Shown piece after piece: positions 8,360 to 17,288 of a DNA stretch of 64,000 nucleotides. The DNA lies in contig JBGQAK010000014.1 in NCBI GenBank assembly GCA_041494245.1, forward strand, positions 1 through 64,000, written 5' to 3'. Under the pieces are notes generated by a model. That model ran no database searches. It saw only the letters and a list, made by a program, of their open reading frames with translations, and was not told where the DNA came from. Position 1 is the first letter of the stretch; every line of letters starts with the position of its first letter. The position numbers and the translations under genes are program-made. This DNA is from RBG-13-68-16 sp041494245. Its GTDB lineage: Bacteria > Acidobacteriota > Thermoanaerobaculia > Thermoanaerobaculales > Thermoanaerobaculaceae.

Positions 8360-9789
8360 ACCTGCGGCTCCTCGTCGGCTGCCCCGGCGGGGTGGGCGGC
8401 CACCCAGGGTTTGACGGTCTCTGCCAGAAACTCGTCCACCTGCTCGGGAGCCCGCCCCACGTACCGTCGGCTGTCGAGCAGGGCCGTGAGCTGGGCCTCG
8501 TCCAGGCCGAACGCCTTCTCCTTCGCGACGAGATCCAGCAGGGGATTGCGCTCGCCGCCGTCCTTGACGCGGCGCCCCGCCTCGCGGGAGAGCACGCGCA
8601 GCTTCTCGTGGAGTTTCTGGCGGTCGCCGCCGCGCGCCGAAGCCGCCAGCAGGATCTCCTCGCTGGCCATGAACGGGAGCTCGTCCTCGAGGTTGCGCCG
8701 CACCATCGCGGGGTGCACCTCCAGGCCGCCGGCGACCGAGCGCCACAGCAGCAGGAGGGCGTCCGCGGCGAGGTACGCCTCGGGGAGGACCAGCCGCCGG
8801 TTGGCGGAGTCGTCCAGGGTGCGCTCCAGCCACTGCGAGGCCGCCGTCCACGCCGCGTTGGGCTCCAGCGAGATGAGGTAACGGGCCAGGGACGTCATGC
8901 GCTCACAGCGCACCGGGTTGCGCTTGTAGGGCATCGCCGAGGAGCCCACCTGGGCCTCACCCAACGGCTCATCGATCTCCTTGAGGCCCGAGAGCAGCCG
9001 GATGTCGGTGGCGAACTTGTGGGCCGACTGCGCCAGCCCCGAAAGGCAGGAGAGCAGGTAGAACTCGGGCTTGCGCGGGGAGGTCTGCCCGGTGACGGGA
9101 TAGGTGCCGGGGAAGCCGAACGCCCGCGCGATACGGCGGTCCAGCTCGCGCACCTTCGCGCCGTCCCCGAGGAGCTGCAGGAACGAGGCCTGCGTCCCGG
9201 TGGTGCCCTTGGCGCCGCGCAGGAGGAGGCGCGTGCGCTCGAACTCCAGGCGCTCCAGGTCGGCGAGCAGGTCAGAGAGCCACAGGCACGCGCGCTTGCC
9301 CACCGTGGTCGGCTGCGCGGGCTGGAAGTGGGTGTGCCCGAGGCAGGGCAGGTCGCGGTGGGCGCGGGCGAAATCGGCGAGAGCGGCGACGACACCGGCG
9401 GCGCGCTCGATCAACAGGTCCGCCCCGCGCCGCATGACGACGAGGTCGGCGTTGTCGGTGACGTAGCAGGAGGTGGCTCCCAGGTGCAGGAACGGCCCGG
9501 CGGCCGGCGCCACCTCGGCGAGGGCGCGGATATGCGCCATCACGTCGTGGCGAGTCTCGCGCTCGAGCGCGTCCGCGCGTGCGAGCTCCTCCTCGGTCGG
9601 CTCGAGGTGGGCCTCGAGCTGGGCGAGCGCCCCGGAGGGGATCGCCACGCCGAGGTCGCGCTCGGCGTGCATCAGCTCGAGCCACAGGCGGCGCCAGAGG
9701 CCGAACTTCACAGCGGGCGAGAACAGGCGCCGCATCGCCCGCGAGGAGTACCGCCCCGTGAGGGGGTGCACGAACTCGTCCATTGCCAT
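8356..9789 (-). CDS. purB: Adenylosuccinate lyase
   Basis: A 477-residue fumarase/aspartase-superfamily enzyme catalysing two purine steps: SAICAR to AICAR plus fumarate, and adenylosuccinate to AMP plus fumarate. Visible motifs are RHDVMAH (80-86), TSCYVTDNAD (106-115), GHTHFQPAQPTT (151-162) with the catalytic histidine, and the mobile-loop signature SSAMPYKRNP (283-292). Length is normal for the longer PurB class. ATG 9789 (MAMDEF) or ATG 9783 begins at the conserved domain; frames further upstream lack conservation. It is the first gene of a purB-rlpA-sensor run joined by overlaps, and is divergent from the carbamate kinase gene. Confidence 0.95.
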   Translation of the reverse strand: MAMDEFVHPLTGRYSSRAMRRLFSPAVKFGLWRRLWLELMHAERDLGVAIPSGALAQLEAHLEPTEEELARADALERETRHDVMAHIRALAEVAPAAGPFLHLGATSCYVTDNADLVVMRRGADLLIERAAGVVAALADFARAHRDLPCLGHTHFQPAQPTTVGKRACLWLSDLLADLERLEFERTRLLLRGAKGTTGTQASFLQLLGDGAKVRELDRRIARAFGFPGTYPVTGQTSPRKPEFYLLSCLSGLAQSAHKFATDIRLLSGLKEIDEPLGEAQVGSSAMPYKRNPVRCERMTSLARYLISLEPNAAWTAASQWLERTLDDSANRRLVLPEAYLAADALLLLWRSVAGGLEVHPAMVRRNLEDELPFMASEEILLAASARGGDRQKLHEKLRVLSREAGRRVKDGGERNPLLDLVAKEKAFGLDEAQLTALLDSRRYVGRAPEQVDEFLAETVKPWVAAHPAGAADEEPQV

Positions 9790-9871
9790 GCCGCCATTCT
9801 GCCATGTTTCTCGAGGCTCTCGCGCGTGCGGCGCTCGGGCGTTGGGGCCCGCTCCCTGCGGGCCGGCAACC

Positions 9872-9900
9872 TTGACTTGCCGGTGGGGGTTCACGACAAT
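9872..9900 (+). promoter_or_regulatory. Sigma-70 promoter of the carbamate kinase operon
   Basis: TTGACT (9872-9877), a 17-base spacer and GACAAT (9895-9900) lie in the divergent purB/arcC gap. GGAGGAA at 9934-9940 is the ribosome site for the GTG at 9945. Confidence 0.6.
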
Positions 9901-9944
9901 CGAATTCTCCGTGCGGGCATCCCCGCTTCGGGCGGAGGAACCTC

Positions 9945-10922
9945 GTGGCTGGCCAAAGCGAAGTGAGGAGGAAGGTGGCGGTGATCGCCTTTGGGGGCAA
10001 CGCGCTGCTCCGGCCCCAGGACCACGGCACCCAGGAGGAGCAGTTCACCCTCGCCTGGAAGGCCACGCGCTGGCTGGTCGAGATCATCCACCGGGGGTTC
10101 GAGCTGGTGATCGTGCACGGCAACGGCCCCCAGGTTGGCAACATCATGATCCAGGTCGAGGAGGCGATCACCAAGATCCCGCCCCAGAGCCTCGAGGTGT
10201 GTGTCGCCCAGACCGAGGGCTCGATGGGCTACATGCTGCAGAATCAATTGAGAAATCGTCTCAATGAGGAGCAGCTCTCCAAGGAGGTCGTGACGGTCCT
10301 CACCGAGGTCGAGGTCGCCCGCGACGACCCCGCCTTCGAGAACCCCTCCAAGCCGGTGGGGCCGTACTTCACCGCGTACCGCGCCAACCTCCTGATGCAG
10401 GAGCAGGGGTGGCAGATGGTAGAGGATGCGGGCCGCGGGTGGCGCAAGGTCGTTCCGTCGCCGCGCCCCACGCGCATCCTGGACGTCGGCACGGTGAAGC
10501 GGCTGGTGCAGGGTGGCGCGGTGGTGATCTCGGCGGGGGGCGGGGGCATCCCGGTCTACCAGGACGTCGGCGGGTACTACCGCGGCGTCGAGGCGGTGAT
10601 CGACAAGGACTACACGGCCTCCCTGCTCGCGCAGGAGATGGACGCGGAGCTGTTCATCATCCTGACCCAGGTGCCGCAGGTTGCAGAGAACTTCGGGCGC
10701 GCCAACCGGAGGTGGCTCGACGTCGTCACCGTCTCCAAGGCGAAGGAGATGCTCGAGCACAACCAGTTCCCGCCCGGCTCGATGGGCCCCAAGATCCGGG
10801 CCGCCCTCGCGTTCGTCGAGAAGACCGGCAAGGAGGTTCTGATCACCGACGCCGAGCACCTCAAGGACGCGCTGGCGCGCACCTCGGGCACCTACGTCGT
10901 CCCCGACGGTAGGGAGGGTTGA
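9945..10922 (+). CDS. arcC: Carbamate kinase
   Basis: A 325-residue amino-acid-kinase-fold enzyme that interconverts ATP plus carbamate with carbamoyl phosphate plus ADP; in catabolism it makes ATP. Seen: AFGGNALL near the N-terminus, HGNGPQVGN, QTEGSMGYMLQNQL, SAGGGGIPV, DKDYTASLLA and the C-terminal PGSMGPKI / TGTYV-like region. GTG start at 9945 with GGAGGAA four bases upstream. The stop abuts the ATG of the ornithine carbamoyltransferase gene, so the two are co-transcribed and could run citrulline phosphorolysis for ATP. No arginine deiminase gene is in the window, so citrulline would have to come from elsewhere, or the pair works in another carbamoyl pathway. Confidence 0.94.
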   Translation: MAGQSEVRRKVAVIAFGGNALLRPQDHGTQEEQFTLAWKATRWLVEIIHRGFELVIVHGNGPQVGNIMIQVEEAITKIPPQSLEVCVAQTEGSMGYMLQNQLRNRLNEEQLSKEVVTVLTEVEVARDDPAFENPSKPVGPYFTAYRANLLMQEQGWQMVEDAGRGWRKVVPSPRPTRILDVGTVKRLVQGGAVVISAGGGGIPVYQDVGGYYRGVEAVIDKDYTASLLAQEMDAELFIILTQVPQVAENFGRANRRWLDVVTVSKAKEMLEHNQFPPGSMGPKIRAALAFVEKTGKEVLITDAEHLKDALARTSGTYVVPDGREG

Positions 10923-11861
10923 ATGTTCGACAACCCTTGGCAGCGGCACAAGGACCTGATCTCGATCCACGACCTCAGCGCCGAGGAGGTCGAGGCCCTG
11001 TTCCAGCTTGCGGCCAACGTGAAGGCGCGCCCCGACCGCTACCGGTCGGCGCTCTCGGGGCAGACGCTGGCCATGATCTTCGAGAAGGCCTCCACCCGGA
11101 CCCGGGTGTCGTTCGAGGCCGGGATGTACCAGCTCGGCGGCCTAGCGATGTTCCTCTCGAGCCGCGACATCCAGATCGGCCGCGGGGAGACGATCCACGA
11201 CACCGCCAAGGTGCTCTCGCGCTACGTGAACGGCATCATGGCCCGCACCTTCGCCCACTCCACGGTCACCGAGCTCGCCAGGCACGCCACCGTCCCGGTC
11301 ATCAACGGGCTCACCGACCTCCTCCACCCCTGCCAGGCGCTGACCGATTACTTCACGGCGCGGGAGAGGTTCGGCCACACCCGTGGCCTCACCCTCGCCT
11401 ACATCGGCGACGGCAACAACATGTGCCACTCCCTGATGTTCGGGGGGCCGAAGGTGGGCATGAGCGTGCGGGTGGCCACCCCCGAGGGGTACCGGCCGAA
11501 GCCGGAGATCCTCGATCTGGCGCGCCAGGACGCGGCGGCCGGCGGGACCACCATCGAGGTCGTCTCGCGCCCCGAGGACGCCGTCCGCGGCGCTCACGTG
11601 GTCTACACCGACGTGTTCGCCTCGATGGGGCAGGAGGCCGAGGCCGAGGTGCGGCGCAAGGCGTTCGCCGGCTACCAGGTCAACTCGGCGCTGATGGTGA
11701 CGGCCGATAAGGACGCGATCTTCATGCACTGCCTGCCGTGCCACCGCGGCGAGGAGGTGCACGCCGACGTGGCCGATGGCCGCTGGTCCGTGATCTTCGA
11801 CGAGGCGGAGAACCGCCTCCACGTCCAGAAGGCCATCATGCTCATGCTCATGAACCGGTGA
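10923..11861 (+). CDS. argF: Ornithine carbamoyltransferase
   Basis: A 312-residue transcarbamylase transferring the carbamoyl group between carbamoyl phosphate and ornithine/citrulline. Seen: carbamoyl-phosphate loop STRTR (57-61), HPCQ (135-138), ornithine loop SMGQE (about 233-237), and HCLPCHRGEEV (268 onward) where the family normally reads HCLPA-x-R. This fits ornithine rather than aspartate carbamoyltransferase. The gene follows arcC with no gap, suggesting the catabolic (ArcB-like) direction, but sequence alone does not settle anabolic versus catabolic. A 10-bp GC hairpin follows the stop. Confidence 0.92.
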   Translation: MFDNPWQRHKDLISIHDLSAEEVEALFQLAANVKARPDRYRSALSGQTLAMIFEKASTRTRVSFEAGMYQLGGLAMFLSSRDIQIGRGETIHDTAKVLSRYVNGIMARTFAHSTVTELARHATVPVINGLTDLLHPCQALTDYFTARERFGHTRGLTLAYIGDGNNMCHSLMFGGPKVGMSVRVATPEGYRPKPEILDLARQDAAAGGTTIEVVSRPEDAVRGAHVVYTDVFASMGQEAEAEVRRKAFAGYQVNSALMVTADKDAIFMHCLPCHRGEEVHADVADGRWSVIFDEAENRLHVQKAIMLMLMNR

Positions 11862-11884
11862 GGCGGGGGCCGCCGGCCCCCGCC
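11862..11884 (+). terminator. GC-rich hairpin after argF (terminator-like, no T tract)
   Basis: GGCGGGGGCC and GGCCCCCGCC form a 10-bp perfect stem with a 3-base loop right after the argF stop codon. No T run follows, so it may stabilise the 3' end or assist Rho-dependent termination. Confidence 0.45.
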
Positions 11885-11915
11885 GCCCCCCGAAAGACAA
11901 TCCTCTTCCGTTGAT

Positions 11916-12563
11916 TTGCCACGCCGTGGCTTTTTCTTGCCCCGCGGGTTAGCTACCTGGCTTTCTCTGTCACTGCGTGACGGCTGTGGTGCCGGCGCCG
12001 CGGGTGGCTGGGTGCGGCCTTGCGTCTCCCCAGCCGCTGCGGCCGCACACTCCTCCGCCGGCGACCACGCATGGCGGGCCCGGCGTGAGGCTCCTCGGTG
12101 TTCGCTCGTCGCCACAAGGCTGGGTTCCTCGCGCCACCGACACCTCACGCCGGATCCCGCCGCGTGGTGCCCGCGGGCTCCGGAGCGATTGGCCCCCCGC
12201 GGCACCGGCGGAGGTAAAGCCCCCCTCCCCTAACGCGGTGCACTCTGCCGATGGGGCGAGAGGCCTGGCAAGAGCATCCGGTGTGTGCAGGTGCACAGGA
12301 AATCGGGGGGGTGGTGGTGAAATCCGCCCCGCGGGCGATAGGAGCCATTGCGGCGGAGCGTGCGGGGACCGAGCGGCCAGACCGGCGGGTGGAGACGCTG
12401 GCCCCGACCGAGATCCTTATACGAGGGAGGGGAACAGCGAGGCTTCGCACGACGGTCTGTGCCAGCTCGGTCGAACGCGGAGGCGGGTCGGAGGCGCGGC
12501 CTCGACGGCCGTGCCGAGCGACTGCTCCCAGCCCGCGGGGCAAAGAAAGCCACGAAGTGGCAA
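11916..12563. repeat. Dispersed repeat, complete copy 2, with terminal inverted repeats
   Basis: A 648-bp non-coding element filling most of the 885-base gap between argF and the ABC operon. Its ends are inverted repeats of about 34 bp: 11916-11950 against 12530-12563, differing by a few substitutions and one indel. Each contains CCCGCGGGGCAA and a short palindrome of the type GCCACG-nn-GTGGC. Internal blocks match copy 1 (1-514) in reverse orientation, including CCGAGCTGGCACAGACC (12459-12475 on the complement) and a GGAGTGTGCGGCCGCAGCG block near 12040-12060. A further palindrome GTCACGCAGTGAC (complement) lies at 11970-11982. No transposase frame is present. Confidence 0.85.
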
Positions 12564-12746
12564 GAATAGAGACCATGCGTGTCAGCTTGGCGTGCCACGG
12601 CGGCGGGTGTCCATCTGGCGTGAGCCTCAGTCCGTGGTGTAGATTGGCAGGCCGATTGCTAAGGGTTCCCGGGATGGGGACCATCCCGCGGCCGGACCCC
12701 GACGTCCGAGGGCGCTGGCGCGTGCACGCACAACCGGAGGTGACTC
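12564..12746 (+). other. Leader region of the ABC operon
   Basis: 183 bases between the repeat and the first ABC gene. TAGATT at 12640-12645 is a possible -10 box without a clear -35. CCGGAGG just ahead of GTG 12747 is the ribosome site. Nothing else is recognised. Confidence 0.35.
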
Positions 12747-13712
12747 GTGATCGAGGTTGAGGGTCTGACGAAACGGTTCGTGGACAAGGACGTCGTCGCC
12801 AACGTCTCGTTCTTCGTTCCGGAGGGCGAGGTGCTTGGGTTCCTGGGGCCCAACGGCGCTGGCAAGACGACGACGATGCGCATGATCACCGGGTTCCTCT
12901 CGGCCACCGCGGGGAAGGTTCGGGTGGCGGGGCTGGACGTGGACCGAGACCCTCTCGGGGTGCGCGCCCGCATCGGCTACCTCCCGGAGAACGTGGCCCT
13001 GTACCCGGAAATGCGGGTGGACGAGTACCTGCGCTACCGCGCCGCGGTCGAGGGCGTGCCGCGCGGCGATGTGCGCTCCCGCGTGGACGAGGTGGGCGAG
13101 CGCTGCATGGTCAACGACGTGCGGCACCAGGTGATCGGGACGCTCTCCAAGGGCTACCGGCAACGGGTCGGCCTGGCGGCGGCTCTCGTCCACCACCCGC
13201 CGGTCCTCATCCTGGACGAGCCCACGGTGGGCCTCGACCCGCGCCAGATCGTCAAGACCCGCGAGCTCATCACCGAGCTGGGCCGCGAGCACACCGTGAT
13301 CCTCTCGACGCACATCCTGCCTGAGGTCGAGCAGATCTGCCGGCGCGTGCTGATCATCGACAACGGCACGATCGTCGCCGACGGAACGCCCGAGCAGCTG
13401 CGCGCCGGCCTCACGGGCACGGCGGAGGTGAAGGTCGAGCTCGAGGCCCCGCCGGCGGAGGCCCTCGTAGGTCTCGCGGCGCTGCCCGGTGCGAAGAAGG
13501 TGCGTGACGTCGGGAACGGGCGTTTCCAGATCACCGTGGGCGGCGGCGCCGACATTCGGCGTGAGGTGTTCTCGCTGGCCGTCCAGAAGGGGTGGGTGCT
13601 GCTGGAGCTCTCCTCGAGCCTGCCGTCCCTCGAGACGGTCTTCCTGCGCCTGACCACGCAGGACGTCGAGGCGGAGCACGAGGCTCCCGCGGAGGAGGCG
13701 GCCAATGCGTAA
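12747..13712 (+). CDS. ABC transporter ATP-binding protein (GldA/CcmA-like)
   Basis: A 321-residue ABC ATPase. Walker A GPNGAGKTT (about 37-45), Q-loop region near LPENVAL, signature LSKGYRQR, Walker B VLILDEPTVGLDP and the H-loop in LSTHILPEVEQ are intact. A C-terminal extension of about 100 residues is typical of the ABC-2/GldA/NatA type. GTG start at 12747 follows CCGGAGG. The next gene, a permease, overlaps its 3' end by 8 bases. With the GldF- and GldG-like partners downstream it forms an ABC-2 exporter; in Bacteroidetes relatives act in gliding, elsewhere the substrate is unknown. Confidence 0.92.
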   Translation: MIEVEGLTKRFVDKDVVANVSFFVPEGEVLGFLGPNGAGKTTTMRMITGFLSATAGKVRVAGLDVDRDPLGVRARIGYLPENVALYPEMRVDEYLRYRAAVEGVPRGDVRSRVDEVGERCMVNDVRHQVIGTLSKGYRQRVGLAAALVHHPPVLILDEPTVGLDPRQIVKTRELITELGREHTVILSTHILPEVEQICRRVLIIDNGTIVADGTPEQLRAGLTGTAEVKVELEAPPAEALVGLAALPGAKKVRDVGNGRFQITVGGGADIRREVFSLAVQKGWVLLELSSSLPSLETVFLRLTTQDVEAEHEAPAEEAANA

Positions 13713-14445
13713 GCTCCTCGCGCTCGTCAACCGTGAGTTGGTGGCGTACTTCTCCTCGCCGCTCGCCTACGTCGTGCTCACCGCGTTCCTGTTCGTCAAC
13801 GGGTACGTCTTCTACCTCATCGTCGCGTTCCTCAACGACCCGCGCACCCCGGGGATGGCTCCCCTGAAGCTGATCTTCGGCGGGACGATCTTCTTCTGGC
13901 TGTACCTGCTGTTCGTGGTGCCGGTGATCACCATGCGCCTGCTGGCCGAGGAGCGCCGCAGCGGCACGCTGGAAGTCCTCCTCACCTCGCCCGTGAGCGA
14001 GGGCCAGGTGGTAGCGGCGAAGCTTTTCGCGGCGTTCGTGTTCTACGTCTTCCTCTGGGTTCCGACACTGGCCTACGTCGCGATCCTCGCGAGCAGGGCC
14101 AGGCTCGACTACGGCCCGGTGGCCAGCGGCTACCTCGGCATCGCGCTGCTGGGTGCGATGTTCCTCTCGGTGGGGCTGCTCACCTCGTCGCTCGTGCGCA
14201 ACCAGATCATCGCGGCGGTCCTGGCGTTCGCGATTCTCATCGTGCTGTTCTCCCTCGGGCTGGTGGAAAACCTGGTCACCAACGCAACGCTCAAGGGGGC
14301 GCTCGGGTACATGAACCTGTGGAACCACATGGACGACTTCGGCCGCGGAATCGTGGACACGCGCCACGTCGTCTACAACCTCAGCCTGACCGGTTTCTTC
14401 GCGTTCCTGGCCACGAGGGCGCTCGAAGCGAGCAAGGGGAGGTGA
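13705..14445 (+). CDS. ABC-2 type permease (GldF-like)
   Basis: A 246-residue integral membrane protein with six predicted hydrophobic helices, beginning MRKLLALVNRELVAYFSSPLAY, an N-terminus typical of ABC-2 permeases. It also has the cytoplasmic segment RLLAEERRSGTLEVLLTSPVS found in GldF/NosY-type transporters. It overlaps the ATPase gene and is followed after three bases by the GldG-like gene, so it is the membrane subunit of the same exporter. Confidence 0.9.
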   Translation: MRKLLALVNRELVAYFSSPLAYVVLTAFLFVNGYVFYLIVAFLNDPRTPGMAPLKLIFGGTIFFWLYLLFVVPVITMRLLAEERRSGTLEVLLTSPVSEGQVVAAKLFAAFVFYVFLWVPTLAYVAILASRARLDYGPVASGYLGIALLGAMFLSVGLLTSSLVRNQIIAAVLAFAILIVLFSLGLVENLVTNATLKGALGYMNLWNHMDDFGRGIVDTRHVVYNLSLTGFFAFLATRALEASKGR

Positions 14446-14448
14446 GCC

Positions 14449-15882
14449 GTGCGCAGGGAGAAGATCGTCTTCGCATCGAGCGCCACCGCCGGCATCGTCC
14501 TGGCGGCGGCGCTTCTGGGCATGGTCAACTGGCTCGGCTACCGGCACTACCTGCGCGGCGACTGGACCGCATCGCACCTCTACTCGCTCTCCCAAAAGAC
14601 GAAGAACGTGCTGAAGGGGGTCAAGGACGAGGTGAGGGTCGTGGTGCTGATGACCCCGACCACTCCGCTCTTCGGTGAGACCAAGGAACTGCTCTCGCGC
14701 TACGAGGCGTTGAGCCCCAAGCTTAAGGTGGAGTTCATCGACCCCGAGCGTGACCCCCTCCGCACGAGGCAGCTCGCCCAGGAGTTCGGGGTCTCCGCGG
14801 CCAACACCGTGGTGTTCTCCGCGGACGGCCGGAAGAAGTACGTGACCTCCGATCAGCTCGCCGACTACGACTACAGCGGGATGCAGATGGGACAGGGGCC
14901 GAAGCTCAAGGGCTTCAAGGGCGAGGAGCAGTTCACGTCGGCCATCCTGGGCGTCGTGAGCCCGAAGGTGCCCAAGGCGTACTTCTCGACCGGGCACGGC
15001 GAGCACGGCCTCGACGCCGCCGACGGCGACGGCTACTCGCAGTTCAAGGAGGTGCTCAAGCGCGACAACCTCGATGTGCAGACGGCCACGCTGCTGGCGG
15101 GTTCCGTGCCGGCGGACTGCGACCTGCTCGTGATCGCCGGCCCCAAGGTCCCCTTCACCGAGCAGGAGAAGGCCGCGCTCAAGACCTACCTTGAGAAGGG
15201 CGGGCGCGCAATGATCCTGCTCGACCCGGTGATCGGGCAGCAGCAACGGCCCTCGGGCCTGGAGGATTTCCTCAAGGCCTACGGCGTCCAGGTCAACAAC
15301 GACATCGTGGTCGACCCGGAGAAGCAGCTGCCGTTCTTTTCGCTGGCGGCCGTGTACGCGAACGAGTTCCGCTCGCACCCCGTGGTGGACCCGATGCAGG
15401 GCCTCGCCGTGCTGCTGCCGGTGGCCCGCTCGGTCACCACCACGATGGCGCCCGGCGCCGCCTCCACGATCCTCCTCACCACCTCGCCCCAGGGGTGGGG
15501 CGTGACCGACATCGCGGCGGTTGCTGCGGGCAAGCCGGTGAGCAAGGGCCCCAAGGACACGCAGGGCCCGGTCTCCCTCGGCGTGGCAGCCCAGTCCGAG
15601 ACCGACAAAGACAAGGGGTGGCGGCTGGTGGTGTTCGGCAACTCGCTTTTCGCCGCCAACCAGTACCTCGCAAACGCCGGCAACGTGAACCTCGGCCTCA
15701 ACGCGGCCGCGTGGCTGGCCAAGCAGGAGCAGGCCCTCGGGATCGCGCCGCGCGCCCCCGAGCAGGTGCAGCTCTTCCTGTCGGCGAGCCAGATGCGGAC
15801 GGTGTTCCTCCTCTCCCTCGTCGTCCTGCCCGGGCTCGCCATCGTGATGGGCGTCACCGTGTGGTGGCGCCGCCGCCGCTAG
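14449..15882 (+). CDS. GldG-like ABC-type auxiliary protein
   Basis: A 477-residue protein with an N-terminal membrane anchor (about 11-30), a large periplasmic domain of the GldG/DUF7088 plus ABC_transp_aux type (FGETKELLSRYE, YFSTGHGEHGLD, AMILLDPV) and a C-terminal helix (about 452-472) ending in WWRRRR. Members pair with GldA/GldF ATPases and permeases; their biochemical role is unknown. GTG 14449 follows GGGGAGGTGAG. The gene sits ten bases ahead of a DUF4340 gene, the usual partner in many phyla. Confidence 0.88.
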   Translation: MRREKIVFASSATAGIVLAAALLGMVNWLGYRHYLRGDWTASHLYSLSQKTKNVLKGVKDEVRVVVLMTPTTPLFGETKELLSRYEALSPKLKVEFIDPERDPLRTRQLAQEFGVSAANTVVFSADGRKKYVTSDQLADYDYSGMQMGQGPKLKGFKGEEQFTSAILGVVSPKVPKAYFSTGHGEHGLDAADGDGYSQFKEVLKRDNLDVQTATLLAGSVPADCDLLVIAGPKVPFTEQEKAALKTYLEKGGRAMILLDPVIGQQQRPSGLEDFLKAYGVQVNNDIVVDPEKQLPFFSLAAVYANEFRSHPVVDPMQGLAVLLPVARSVTTTMAPGAASTILLTTSPQGWGVTDIAAVAAGKPVSKGPKDTQGPVSLGVAAQSETDKDKGWRLVVFGNSLFAANQYLANAGNVNLGLNAAAWLAKQEQALGIAPRAPEQVQLFLSASQMRTVFLLSLVVLPGLAIVMGVTVWWRRRR

Positions 15883-15891
15883 GGGGACGCC

Positions 15892-17253
15892 ATGCGAATC
15901 GGCCGACTGATCGCGCTCACGCTGGTGGTGCTCGGCCTGGGCGCGTACATCTTCTTCGTCGAGCGCCACAAGCCCACCACCGACGATTTCAAGGAGCGGG
16001 AAGGCAAGGTGTTCACCGGCTTCGACCAGGCCAAGGCGCGGCGCGTCGTGGTCATCAACTCCCACGGTCGCTTCGAGCTCGCCAAGGACAAGGACACGTG
16101 GAACCTGACCGCGCCGATCGCCGACCAGGCGAACCAGGGTTCGGTCTCGAGCCTGCTGTTCGCGCTCGGCGGGCTGAAGTCCGAGCGAACGCTGGCTGCC
16201 AAGGACGTCAAGCTGTCCGACTACGGCCTCGACAAGCCCGCGCTCTCGGTCACCGTCACCGACGAGGGCGGCACGAGCTACACGCTGAAGCTCGGCGGTG
16301 AGATGCCGCTCGGCAACGAGCGCGCGGCGCTCGGCGGCGGCGACACCCTCTACCTCGTGAACAAGTTCATCGCCACCGACCTCGACAAGGACCTTGCCGG
16401 CTGGCGCTCCGACCAGCTGACGCAGGTGTATTCGGCGGACGTGGCCTCGCTGACCGTGGCGTGGCCCGCTGGCCAGGTGGCGCTGGCCCACACGGGAGCG
16501 CTGTGGACGATCACCGCGCCGACCCCGGAGCTCGCGGACCGCGACCGAGCCGACGCCGTGATCGGCGACATCTCGGGCGCCCGCATCAAGGAGTTCGTGG
16601 ACGGCGCCCCGGACCTCAAGGGCATGGGGCTGGAGCCGCCGCGGTTCGCCGTCACGATCGTGCGCCGGGGGGCCGACGCCGCACCGGTGGTGCTCGCGCT
16701 CGGCAACGAACGCGATGCCAAGGACGGCAAGCAGGTGGTGTGCCGGCGCGGCGAGCGCGTCGTCTGGGTCGAGGCGAAGACCGCCGGGCGACTGGCGGGT
16801 CCGTGGCAGGAGTGGCGCTCGAAGAAGCTGGTCCAGCTCGACAGCTGGGCCGCGAACAAGCTCGAGCTCGAGGCCGGAAGCTCGAAGGCGGTGGTGGAGA
16901 GCAAGGACGGGATCTGGAAGGCGGGCACCACCGAGGTGGACGCCGACGCCGTGAGCCGGCGCCTGTCGACGCTCGCCGAGTTCGAAGTAACGGAGTTCGA
17001 CCGACCCAGGCCGACCGGCGCCCCGCTCGGCCGGATCAAGGTGTCCGGCGAGGGGTTCACGGTGGAGGCAAGCTTCTACCCCGGCGCGAGAGCGGCCGAA
17101 GCCGTGGCGGTGGTCGCCGGCCGCACCGGCGGCCTGGCCGTGGACGGCGCGAGGGTGAAGGAGCTGCTGGCCGACCCCGCCGCGCTCGCGAGGCCGAAGC
17201 CCACGCCGACCGCCACCGCGAAGCCCGCCCCCACCCCGGTCGGGAAGAAATAG
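15892..17253 (+). CDS. DUF4340 domain-containing membrane-anchored protein
   Basis: A 453-residue protein with one N-terminal helix (about 7-24) and a repeated beta-rich periplasmic region. Recurrent units such as WNLTAPI, LWTITAP and IWKAGTTEVD, with GLDKPALSV and GLEPPRFAV segments, are characteristic of DUF4340. The tail is a low-complexity K-P-T-P-T-A stretch. It is the last gene of the ABC-gldF-gldG-DUF4340 operon, and likely an accessory protein tethered to the inner membrane that acts with the exporter; the function is unknown. It ends convergently with the sigma-54 regulator, and no clear terminator was seen in the 35-base gap. Confidence 0.87.
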   Translation: MRIGRLIALTLVVLGLGAYIFFVERHKPTTDDFKEREGKVFTGFDQAKARRVVVINSHGRFELAKDKDTWNLTAPIADQANQGSVSSLLFALGGLKSERTLAAKDVKLSDYGLDKPALSVTVTDEGGTSYTLKLGGEMPLGNERAALGGGDTLYLVNKFIATDLDKDLAGWRSDQLTQVYSADVASLTVAWPAGQVALAHTGALWTITAPTPELADRDRADAVIGDISGARIKEFVDGAPDLKGMGLEPPRFAVTIVRRGADAAPVVLALGNERDAKDGKQVVCRRGERVVWVEAKTAGRLAGPWQEWRSKKLVQLDSWAANKLELEAGSSKAVVESKDGIWKAGTTEVDADAVSRRLSTLAEFEVTEFDRPRPTGAPLGRIKVSGEGFTVEASFYPGARAAEAVAVVAGRTGGLAVDGARVKELLADPAALARPKPTPTATAKPAPTPVGKK

Positions 17254-17288
17254 GTCCCGGGCTCTGCTCCCGTGGCGAGCGGCCAGCA

